Positions 1 through 6,131 of a stretch of DNA of 10,592 nucleotides are shown piece by piece (positions within the stretch are counted from its first letter, which is position 1; each line of letters opens with the position of its first letter). The position numbers and the translations under genes were made by a program. The stretch lies in NCBI GenBank assembly GCA_033810155.1, contig JAPXKJ010000040.1, positions 1 to 10,592 of the forward strand, given 5' to 3'. The notes under the pieces were generated by a model. It made no database searches and had not been told where the DNA came from. It saw only the letters and a program-made list of their open reading frames with translations. The DNA is from UBA3907 sp033810155. GTDB lineage: Bacteria > Bacillota > Sulfobacillia > Fermentithermobacillales > Fermentithermobacillaceae.

Positions 1-442
1 TAAGAAACTTACCGGTATACTCAGGCCCCAATGCCGTAAAGGAGACACTTGCTAACAATGGGCTGGAATACTGTCCCTGGGTTAAATAGTACCTAAAGTA
101 GTAGTAGCCGTCTGTGTGAAGAACCCAGTCCGTGTTATCAGCGAGTTCAAGCACCACATTCGACACAGGTAGGCTAGGGTTACTCCACTCCGGGAAGAGC
201 ATTACCCTTACGTATGTCTTCTTACTACCATTGCTCTTAACCTGGACAGTCTTTTGGTATGACTGACCCGGGACCGCATTTCCTACTTCTTCAAAGGTCT
301 CTACTACTTTAACCTCAACAGTGCCCATCGCAAAGATATTCTCCTTTGCCTCGGCATAGGTAAACCAGGCATAGGTTACTCCCATCGCAAAACATGCTAC
401 TAATAACACGGAAATCAAAATCGTCTTTTTTTTCATTTTCAT
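1..442 (-). CDS. TasA/camelysin-like secreted protein with SipW-dependent signal peptide (3' end outside window)
   Basis: The frame is open from an ATG at 442-440 to the left edge (147 codons), so the C-terminus is missing. The N-terminus is MKMKKKT followed by a hydrophobic stretch (ILISVLLVACFAMGV), then TYAWFTYAEAKENIFAMGTV. This is the layout of SipW-cognate signal peptides: a lysine cluster, a short hydrophobic core, G-x-T-x-A-x-F, then a T/S-F-x-x-G-T strand, as in TasA, TapA and camelysin. Later residues (VKSNGSKKTYVRVML, about 65-80) fit the beta-sandwich of that family. TasA proteins are exported, cut by SipW and form extracellular matrix fibres; that role is inferred here. A second in-frame ATG lies 6 nt downstream; the first suits the weak AAGG upstream better. 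It lies 160 nt after the VWA gene and near sipW on the same strand, which supports the call. Whether it is a fibre subunit or another SipW substrate cannot be told. Confidence 0.8.
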   Translation of the reverse strand, partial: MKMKKKTILISVLLVACFAMGVTYAWFTYAEAKENIFAMGTVEVKVVETFEEVGNAVPGQSYQKTVQVKSNGSKKTYVRVMLFPEWSNPSLPVSNVVLELADNTDWVLHTDGYYYFRYYLTQGQYSSPLLASVSFTALGPEYTGKFL

Positions 443-602
443 CTACACCCATACCTTGTAGATTTTTTCGTTATCCGCCTTTTCTACAGACTGCTCGTCA
501 GAGATTAGCAGAGATAAACCCTTCCTCGAAAACGCACAACCCGGTTGCCCAAAACCTTCACATACAAAACCGTTTTTCTAACCCCACACAAAGATCCTGT
601 GA
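443..602. other. Intergenic spacer between the VWA gene and the TasA-like gene
   Basis: This 160-nt spacer shows no convincing promoter, terminator or riboswitch. On the minus strand a TTGTGC hexamer lies 17 nt before TATCTC, which is too weak to call. A GCAACC/GGGTTG-like short stem lies at about 538-549. A stretch of minus-strand codons is open to a TAG at 446-444 but has no usable start codon. Confidence 0.4.
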
Positions 603-3176
603 CTAGGCACACGTATCATCAAACCTCGGTTTCGCGCCAAGCGGCTCAGGAACTGTGAAGTACTGGAGCGTTGCGAACAAAAATGCGCTAGCAGACTGCC
701 CTCCGCCGCCTGTTACGTGAAAGGTGTTTATCACCTCATCATCATCCCAGAACCAGCCGTCGTTGCTGCGTTCGTTCTCAATCGATACTTCCAAGTTCCA
801 GTCACTATCTTCGATCACCATCTGATATGAACCGTTTGCGTCTGGTCCGGTAACCTGGTCGCCAGTCATTCCCACTAGAGCGAAGTTCATGGGGACTATC
901 TCTCGCACCGTGTATGTCCCGGCCGGCAATCCTTTGATAATCTGTGACTCACCAGGCTCAAGAGACAAGTGCCATTTTTTACTGCCGGCACCCTCCAACT
1001 CTATGCTAAACTCCTTGTCTGAATAGTTTGGATCATCAAGGACCTTAGTGAACGTTACTCCCCTTATTCGATACTCAGGGATCGGCTGGAAATACTTCTT
1101 TGCAGATTGATCATCGATGTTTGTATAGTCGATGCTGGTAGGACCGTTGGTCGGATAGAGCGTTCCCGGTTCTGCTTCGTCTTTCATGGTAACCGTGTAC
1201 TTCATCCAATAGGTTTTGCCTTCAACTATCGTTCCTATACTCCAGGTCAGAGTACGAGTCCCTTCGTCATAGGAGACTGTACCGTCACTTACCTGCACAA
1301 AAGAACTCGCGTTAGCAGCAGTAATTCCCGGTATATAATACATATCGCCTATTGGGTCCGTCACTACTGCATTTCTGGCTGCATACTTTACTCTTCCTGC
1401 TATTTCCTCATAAATAGGTGTGAGGTCACTTGGATTGTAGGTCGGGTAATAGTATCCTGTGCCACTAGCAATGTTCTCAAGCGTCCATTCTCCCTCTTGA
1501 CCAGCAGATAGGGCGATTGAATATATAACATAACCCTTGTCTTTAGCGCTAAAACCTGCTTCGGCTACAGCACTGGCACCGTTTCTATAGTAATACCTGT
1601 TTCTACCTTGGGTGCCGTCCGGTGGTAGATAGTTCTCGGCGTTACCGTTTCCTACCCTCGTTGTAATAAATGCGCTCTTAGGAACATCCGAGCGCGTCCT
1701 GTAATCGGTATACCAGCCAGAATCGCGCCAGTATTCGCAATAGCTCTCGTAGTTCCTAATCCCATAACTATACGTCGCCGCTCCATCGCCTAGTATTACC
1801 ATTGTCTTATGGGCAGCAGTGCTAGCATCCAAAAGAGCCGCTGCTTGCCTAATACCAAGCTGTATAAAGGTTCCACCTGTAACAGGAATTCCGTCTATTG
1901 CATTTAGTAGCTGATTCTTTCCGCTATATCCCCGGAAATCCGAGGTAATCGTATAGTCGGTACCAAATGAGACTATCGCTATTCGCACGCTGGTATCGCT
2001 AGGATCGTCGAGGAGGGCATTCACAAAGGCCTTGGCAGCAATTTTGGCATAATACATCTTATTATGCCCAGTACCCGGTATGGTATCATTCATACTGCCT
2101 GAGCGGTCTATGACGAGCACTATGTCAGAGGTCTGGGTATAGTTCTTCCCTTCTATCGTTAGCGTTAGCTCCCATTGATTGCCTGTACCCGGTACAGCTT
2201 CCCCGGTCTTTGCAAGATTCAAAGAACCCGGTTCCGGCCACGGCTTGTTGCCTGTCTCGTCATCATATACTGTCAGACTGCGCATACCAATGCTCTTTCT
2301 CAGTATGCCCATGCTTTCTAACTCAAATGGTCCCAGAGAACCTGGCTCAAACTCTTGGATGGGAGGAGATTCTGCCTCCATTTCCTCACCCAGTGGGAAA
2401 TCTGGAGCTTCCGGAACATAAGGATTTACGTCTACTATAGAATAGTAGAGCCTAAATACGTTTTCTTCCTCTGCCTCCACCAGGATAAGGGTTTCCGGAT
2501 CACTGCGTACAAAAGCCACAGTCTCGTCAGAGATTGCATAATCCTTACCATACACCTGTGTTCCAACCGAAAGGCCTTCCACAACTTCAGCGTTGAACAC
2601 TTCTTGGCCGCCCTCCCATTCCAGAACGTGCTCAACGGCCAGGGAGACGACTACAGGTTCTGCGGGGGGCTCAATGATGTCCGGTTGGACAGGTTCCTGT
2701 GGACTGGGATCACCGCTCGAGGTAGGAACATCTTCCGGTACAAGTTCCTCTGTGACTACGTCCGATGGCTCCTCAGGAAGATCCTCGGAACTCGGCTCGC
2801 CACCTGAAGCCGGATCATCTTCAGCCAAAGGTTCTTCTGCGGTTGGAGCGTCCGGCGGAAGTTCCTCATTGTCAAGTTCTTCTGATACGGGAGGATCACC
2901 TTCAGGCAGTCCTTCGTCCTCATTCAGGGGCCCACCATCAATAGGTTCCTCCGGGGGAAGAATCACATCACCCTCGCTAAGGCCTTGTTCAGGTTCATCT
3001 TCCTCCTCAGACATATCGGCGAATTCAAACGGACCCAGAACAGGCTCTTCTTCGGATTCTGTGTTCTCCAACCCCTCTGCCATCGCAATGCTCTGCCAGT
3101 ACCCACAAGCCAAACTGCTGAAAACCATCATGATAACTACTAGCATTGTGATGACAGTCTTTGTACTGCTTCTCAA
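603..3176 (-). CDS. Secreted von Willebrand factor A / Cna-B-like surface protein
   Basis: The start is TTG at 3176; GGAGGTGA at 3188-3181 lies 6 nt upstream and decides it. Length is 857 residues. Residues 1-33 form a signal peptide with likely cleavage after AMA. Residues 34-210 are a Pro/Asp/Glu-rich linker with no Lys or Arg at all. Residues about 350-600 form a VWA domain with the full metal-dependent adhesion site: D357-x-S359-x-S361 in VIDRSGSM, T436 in GGTFIQLG and D464 in ILGDG. An aromatic-rich insertion occupies about 468-540. Residues 600-700 look like a DUF11/isopeptide-type beta domain (VVTDPIGD, WSIG, KYTV). Residues about 704-802 look like a Cna-B/SpaA beta-sandwich (FTKV, F-S-I-E-L, KGLPAGTYTVREI, ending VSIENER). 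There is no LPxTG sorting signal or C-terminal membrane helix, so anchoring is unclear. It most likely acts outside the cell as an adhesin or pilus/matrix partner, which is inferred. It follows sipW and precedes the TasA-like gene, with its own promoter at 3401-3373. Confidence 0.85.
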   Translation of the reverse strand: MRSSTKTVITMLVVIMMVFSSLACGYWQSIAMAEGLENTESEEEPVLGPFEFADMSEEEDEPEQGLSEGDVILPPEEPIDGGPLNEDEGLPEGDPPVSEELDNEELPPDAPTAEEPLAEDDPASGGEPSSEDLPEEPSDVVTEELVPEDVPTSSGDPSPQEPVQPDIIEPPAEPVVVSLAVEHVLEWEGGQEVFNAEVVEGLSVGTQVYGKDYAISDETVAFVRSDPETLILVEAEEENVFRLYYSIVDVNPYVPEAPDFPLGEEMEAESPPIQEFEPGSLGPFELESMGILRKSIGMRSLTVYDDETGNKPWPEPGSLNLAKTGEAVPGTGNQWELTLTIEGKNYTQTSDIVLVIDRSGSMNDTIPGTGHNKMYYAKIAAKAFVNALLDDPSDTSVRIAIVSFGTDYTITSDFRGYSGKNQLLNAIDGIPVTGGTFIQLGIRQAAALLDASTAAHKTMVILGDGAATYSYGIRNYESYCEYWRDSGWYTDYRTRSDVPKSAFITTRVGNGNAENYLPPDGTQGRNRYYYRNGASAVAEAGFSAKDKGYVIYSIALSAGQEGEWTLENIASGTGYYYPTYNPSDLTPIYEEIAGRVKYAARNAVVTDPIGDMYYIPGITAANASSFVQVSDGTVSYDEGTRTLTWSIGTIVEGKTYWMKYTVTMKDEAEPGTLYPTNGPTSIDYTNIDDQSAKKYFQPIPEYRIRGVTFTKVLDDPNYSDKEFSIELEGAGSKKWHLSLEPGESQIIKGLPAGTYTVREIVPMNFALVGMTGDQVTGPDANGSYQMVIEDSDWNLEVSIENERSNDGWFWDDDEVINTFHVTGGGGQSASAFLFATLQYFTVPEPLGAKPRFDDTCA

Positions 3177-3372
3177 ACTTGCTCACCTCCATACCACACC
3201 GACATCCAGAAACCAAATCGGTTGACTCTCACCCCCAGTTTCTGAGAATCCTGTGCCCGGCAACGTAGGAGACAATGGCATAAACGCCCTGTCCACAGCC
3301 CTGAAGTTCCATTTCCCTTTTGCGGTAAATGCTATCGTGTTGATCGACACTATTCTTCAATCATCTTATAAT

Positions 3373-3401
3373 ATTATAATACGCGGATATTCAACAATCA
3401 A
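3373..3401 (-). promoter_or_regulatory. Sigma-A-type promoter of the VWA/TasA-like operon
   Basis: On the minus strand TTGATT (3401-3396) is followed by exactly 17 nt and a perfect TATAAT (3378-3373). The flanking AT-rich run (TATTATAATATTATAAG) is typical. Transcription would begin near 3366, giving a leader of about 190 nt to the TTG at 3176. It separates the VWA and TasA-like genes from sipW as a transcription unit, although read-through from sipW is possible because no terminator was seen after it. Confidence 0.7.
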
Positions 3402-3409
3402 GCGGTTAT

Positions 3410-3470
3410 TGACATGTTTTGGTAATTGTCATGATGACACTTTTTTTGCAGTTTGTCACGCTATGTGTCA
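3410..3470. promoter_or_regulatory. Cluster of five TGACA/TGTCA half-sites upstream of the VWA promoter
   Basis: Plus-strand copies are TGACA at 3410-3414, TGTCA at 3427-3431, TGACA at 3435-3439, and TGTCA at 3454-3458 and 3466-3470. The second and third form an inverted repeat, TGTCAT-G-ATGACA (3427-3439). The cluster begins 8 nt upstream of the -35 hexamer, where an activator or repressor would bind. It does not match a binding site I can name (not the SinR, CodY or Fur consensus). Confidence 0.4.
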
Positions 3471-3497
3471 AAACGCAGGCTCCGAGGTTAGATCAAA

Positions 3498-4064
3498 CTA
3501 GACTTGCTTTTCACTACCGGGTCTCCCGTCACCTTGCTTCCTAGCCTTTCCCAAAAAGACATCAGAAACGATCCATAGGCCGGCTAGCGCGATTAAGAGC
3601 CCCAGCCCAAAAGGCGTGCTAAGAAACCCGAAAACCCTCCCCATGTACGGGATAACAAGCACGACTTTGCCTATCAATCTGCTCGCTTCAACGGGCATAG
3701 GATCGGGAATCTCATTTGCGTCTCCCTTTGTTACGAACGCCTCCCCGCCGTCTTTCACCTCGACGACACGATGGGTCACCGTGGATTCTCCACTGTGACC
3801 CCGGTACGTCACTATGTCCTTCTCCTTTATATCTTGTGGCGTTACCTCTTTTACAACTATCACAGAGTTCACGTTTATCGTAGGACTCATGCTTCCGCTT
3901 TCTACTACGTACATCCTATATCCAAATAATTCAGGATCCCCGCCCCGGATTTTAGTCGTTGCGGTTACTATTATTAGAAAGACCATAATCGCCATGAATA
4001 CGAAAAAGCACACGTCCTTCGCAATCTCTACCCATCCTCGCCGCCCGGCCTTTTCTGATTCCAC
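3498..4064 (-). CDS. sipW: Signal peptidase I, SipW/ER type
   Basis: This is a 188-residue membrane serine protease that removes signal peptides from exported proteins. The start is GTG at 4064, with AAGGGA 5 nt upstream. A membrane helix lies at about 18-37, the catalytic Ser58 is in ESGSMSPT, and H98 in VTHRVVEV replaces the lysine of ordinary bacterial type I peptidases. Aspartates D115 and D121 lie in TKGDANEIPDP. This Ser-His-Asp set defines the SipW/archaeal/ER branch (S26B). A second membrane helix spans about 147-172, followed by a charged tail. In Bacillus subtilis SipW processes TasA and TapA; here a protein with the matching signal peptide is encoded about 3 kb away on the same strand, so the same partnership is inferred. 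It lies 148 nt after the ZIP transporter gene. The gene name is by family type, not proven orthology. Confidence 0.92.
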   Translation of the reverse strand: MESEKAGRRGWVEIAKDVCFFVFMAIMVFLIIVTATTKIRGGDPELFGYRMYVVESGSMSPTINVNSVIVVKEVTPQDIKEKDIVTYRGHSGESTVTHRVVEVKDGGEAFVTKGDANEIPDPMPVEASRLIGKVVLVIPYMGRVFGFLSTPFGLGLLIALAGLWIVSDVFLGKARKQGDGRPGSEKQV

Positions 4065-4117
4065 GAAAATCCCTTCTTGCCCACAGTTTGCCGCATATAC
4101 TTCTTTCCCAATAAGAA

Positions 4118-4143
4118 AGGCATCTTCGCGGCTCGCAATGCCT
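4118..4143 (-). terminator. Possible weak terminator after the ZIP transporter gene
   Basis: On the minus strand AGGCAT (4143-4138) and ATGCCT (4123-4118) close a bulged stem with inner GCG/CGC pairing and a three-base loop, followed by TTCTTATT. The bulges and the interrupted T tract make it weak. If real, sipW would need a promoter in the short stretch before 4064, and I see none. Confidence 0.25.
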
Positions 4144-4212
4144 ATTTCATAATATCCGTTGAACCTAGGGTTGTACAGATAACTGTTTATGTTATTCGAG
4201 CAGAGCCAAGTG

Positions 4213-4986
4213 TCAGATCAAATGGCTCAAAGGCATCAGCACAATTCCTGCCAAAGTTGAGAACAACGCCAAGCGCTTGTGTCCATATTGCCTAGAAGAC
4301 GGAATAAGTTCCTCAATAGATATGTAAAGCATTATCCCCGCTACAAGAGCAAAGCTAGAGCCCACCACAAAACCGTTCAGATACGGCCTAAGGACAAAAA
4401 ATGCCAAGAGCGCGCCAATGGGTTCTGCGATACCTGAAAGGAAAGTAAATTTCAGAGCTTTGCCTTTGTCTTTGGTGGCAAAATAGACAGGCATGGCGAC
4501 GGACACGCCCTCTGGAATATTGTGAAGAGCTATTGCTATTCCTAGGGATAGACCAAGAGTTGTGTCGCTATAGCCGGCCATGAACGTAGCAATACCCTCA
4601 GGAAAGTTGTGCAGCATTATAGCGAGGGTTGAAACCACTCCCACTCGAAAAAGATCCTGATGCTGTCTGTCTGCCTCATCGTAGACGGCTTCGTGCGGAA
4701 CCAAATAGTCCAGCCCCAGTGCAATAAGCACTCCAACTACAAGAAACAGGTCCATGTACACTATTCCCATATGCGCTCCTTTTTCCGCAGCTATAAGGTC
4801 GCGGGCCTGAGGCACTAGATCAGAAAAAGAGATACTAAGCATCACACCTGCTGCAAAGCCGAGTGACGCGGTGAGTAGTTTCTCGTTTCTGCCCTCGCCC
4901 AAAAGTATAACAACTGTCCCTAACATAGTGCTTAGCCCAGCGATAAGCGAAATCCCCAGAGCAGAAAGGGCCTGTTGATCGAACAT
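4213..4986 (-). CDS. zupT: ZIP-family metal transporter, ZupT-like
   Basis: This is an integral inner-membrane importer of divalent metals, typically zinc and also iron or manganese. From the ATG at 4986 it is 257 residues, the same length as Escherichia coli ZupT. A TTG at 5004 would add six residues, but it overlaps the GGAGG ribosome site that serves the ATG (about 10 nt spacing). The hallmark metal-binding helices are present: H116-NFPEG-121 and H145-NIPEG-150, then SGIAEP with E178. A His/Asp/Glu-containing loop (VPHEAVYDEADRQHQD, about 87-102) sits before the fourth helix, as expected for the ZIP cytoplasmic loop. About eight hydrophobic segments can be seen. It lies 77 nt after the GNAT gene on the same strand. 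No Zur-like operator was recognised. Substrate is inferred from family only. Confidence 0.92.
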   Translation of the reverse strand: MFDQQALSALGISLIAGLSTMLGTVVILLGEGRNEKLLTASLGFAAGVMLSISFSDLVPQARDLIAAEKGAHMGIVYMDLFLVVGVLIALGLDYLVPHEAVYDEADRQHQDLFRVGVVSTLAIMLHNFPEGIATFMAGYSDTTLGLSLGIAIALHNIPEGVSVAMPVYFATKDKGKALKFTFLSGIAEPIGALLAFFVLRPYLNGFVVGSSFALVAGIMLYISIEELIPSSRQYGHKRLALFSTLAGIVLMPLSHLI

Positions 4987-5063
4987 ATTAGACCATCCTC
5001 CCAAATGTCAAACAATCACGGCATTGACCGGCCAACATCGCTGACCAAACACGCCAAGCCGAC

Positions 5064-5088
5064 TCACAATTGAGATTCACAATTGAGA
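5064..5088 (-). repeat. Tandem 13-bp repeat at the end of the GNAT gene
   Basis: TCACAATTGAGA occurs at 5064-5075 and again at 5077-5088 on the plus strand, one base apart. Each copy is a near-palindrome around CAATTG. The repeat encodes the last residues LNCESQL and the TGA stop. It also sits 78-102 nt upstream of the ZIP transporter start, so it could be either a slippage duplication or a paired operator. Confidence 0.6.
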
Positions 5089-5654
5089 GTCTTTACGATA
5101 TAGATGACCCGCGTCATTATGCCTCCCATGGGGAGCCATGTTTCATATTCTTCTTCAAACCCCATTTTCGCATACGCGGCCCTTGCATTGTGATTCCTTA
5201 TGTCTACCGTCGCTACCACAGCCTGCGGTGCCTCGACGCCATCTAGATGCCAAGAAAAGCGAGCCATACTGTGGGAAATCGCTTCTAAAAGCAAGCGCTT
5301 GCCTACACCCCGCTTTTGCACACTCGGTAGCACATAGAGCCTGTGAAGGTACAAGACCGCTCCACAAACACCCATATCTACAAACCCGATGGGTTGGCCG
5401 GCATCTTCGGCAACAAGAAAAACGTTCTCAGATATAGACCTTTTGAGGGATTCGCGAGAATATGAATCATCGAGAATCAACCTCTGTTCTTCCTCACTGA
5501 TTATGCCTGCGTACGTATCAGCCCAAATAATCTCTGCAAGGTGCTCAATCATGGGAATATCCTCTTCGGTCGCCTTGCGAATTGAGAGACCCTCAACTGC
5601 CATCTGACCTTTGGGTACTGCGCTATAAATACTCAAAGCGTTTGCGTATGCCAC
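5064..5654 (-). CDS. GNAT-family N-acetyltransferase
   Basis: This is a 196-residue cytoplasmic acetyltransferase that moves an acetyl group from acetyl-CoA to an amine; the substrate is unknown. The start is GTG at 5654, with GGGAGGGA at 5668-5661 six nt upstream. A later ATG at 5603 (MAVEGLSIRKAT) begins where homology to the family normally starts but has no comparable ribosome site. The core begins at LSIRKATEEDIPMI (about 23-36). Motif A is at 103-122 (LHRLYVLPSVQKRGVGKRLL) with the acetyl-CoA pyrophosphate loop Q113-K-R-G-V-G118. Motif B follows as VDIRNHNARAAYAKMGF (150-166). The layout resembles the protein-N-acetyltransferase / YjcK-like single-domain GNATs. The 3' end contains a 13-bp tandem duplication that sets the last residues and stop. 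It is upstream of the ZIP transporter gene and may be cotranscribed with it. Confidence 0.9.
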   Translation of the reverse strand: MAYANALSIYSAVPKGQMAVEGLSIRKATEEDIPMIEHLAEIIWADTYAGIISEEEQRLILDDSYSRESLKRSISENVFLVAEDAGQPIGFVDMGVCGAVLYLHRLYVLPSVQKRGVGKRLLLEAISHSMARFSWHLDGVEAPQAVVATVDIRNHNARAAYAKMGFEEEYETWLPMGGIMTRVIYIVKTLNCESQL

Positions 5655-6131
5655 AGTCGTTCCCTCCCTGCCACAATATACTAGCCTGATACAGCAATAT
5701 CATGGGGTCTCGGGAGAACACTGAAACACACAGTCCCGAGGGCACTACTTTGTTCTCACACTGCTAAAAGTGCAAAAAGTGCCCAAAATGTTAGAAGGGC
5801 TAAAAACGGTCTTGCAGTGGTTGTTTTCGACGAAAGATTGCTCAATTCCTTCTCTTAACCGCGTCAAAACAGCGCATTTCCAATTGTTGACGCTAACTCT
5901 TAACATACAGGAATCGGCAGGATTTCTATTCCATACGACGAAATACACCCATAGACGTCGCATGTGCTTACAGCCGCATGCAACACCATTCAATCGCCAT
6001 CGGATGGCTTCTAGTTGAAGCACATCTACGCAGCCAAAAACAAATCACCCACATTGACAATCATAGAGAGGAGGCGCGACCAGAAGTATACAAACAAGTT
6101 TTGCAACTATCAAAAAACAGGAGGAGCAAAT
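5655..6131. other. Divergent intergenic region without a recognisable gene
   Basis: This 477-nt spacer separates the minus-strand GNAT gene from the plus-strand cassette. Open frames of 80-90 codons exist on both strands in the same stretch (about 5745-6023), but neither resembles a known family or has a good ribosome site. TTGACA at 6054-6059 has no -10 hexamer at normal spacing (TATACA lies 27 nt on). A second purine-rich AGGAGG at about 6069-6074 has no start codon within range. Confidence 0.45.
5709..5740. repeat. Inverted repeat upstream of the GNAT gene
   Basis: CTCGGGA (5709-5715) and TCCCGAG (5734-5740) form a 7-bp perfect stem, with an inner ACTG/CAGT pairing possible. No T tract follows on either strand, so it is not a standard terminator. 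It lies 55-86 nt upstream of the GTG start, within the expected leader or operator zone. Confidence 0.4.

Larger units (their letters stand above)
3177..3497. other. Intergenic region with promoter, operator-like sites and long leader for the VWA gene
   Basis: This 321-nt region carries, in minus-strand order, a cluster of TGACA/TGTCA half-sites (3470-3410), a sigma-A-type promoter (3401-3373) and a predicted 5' leader of about 190 nt before the TTG start. The leader contains short inverted repeats, such as GTGT..ACAC near 3335 and GACA..GGC..GCC..TGTC near 3295-3270. None matches a riboswitch consensus I know; it lacks the conserved core of the c-di-GMP-I class. Confidence 0.5.

Noticed and set aside
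3105..3110. Lipoprotein lipobox SLAC in the VWA signal peptide
   Set aside because: Position -3 is Ser instead of Leu/Val/Ile, and a normal signal peptidase site (AMA-E) follows at residue 33.
2593..3225. Long plus-strand Ser/Gly-rich frame opposite the VWA gene
   Set aside because: It is the reverse reading of the Pro/Glu/Asp-rich linker codons of the VWA protein; composition explains its length and it has no ribosome site.
3177..3366. c-di-GMP riboswitch in the VWA leader
   Set aside because: Fragments such as TTGCCGGGCAC and CCGCAAAAGG recall the class, but the conserved core (GGCAAACC, GACGCAAAGCC) is missing.
3427..3448. Plus-strand terminator made by the TGTCAT/ATGACA repeat and the following T run
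   Set aside because: The loop would be too small, the stem is AT-rich and no plus-strand gene lies upstream.
4065..4219. In-frame upstream extension of sipW (reads ...EIGIASREDAFLIGKEVYA...)
   Set aside because: The frame is open for about 50 codons, but it contains no ATG, GTG or TTG, and the GTG at 4064 has a good ribosome site. Taken as chance.
5745..6023. Frames of 92 and 82 codons on opposite strands in the divergent spacer
   Set aside because: They overlap each other, have no ribosome site and resemble no protein family that I know.
6015..6131. N-terminal extension of the creatininase-like protein from an ATG at 6015
   Set aside because: It has no ribosome site, whereas the ATG at 6132 has AGGAGG at ideal spacing and starts where the family begins.
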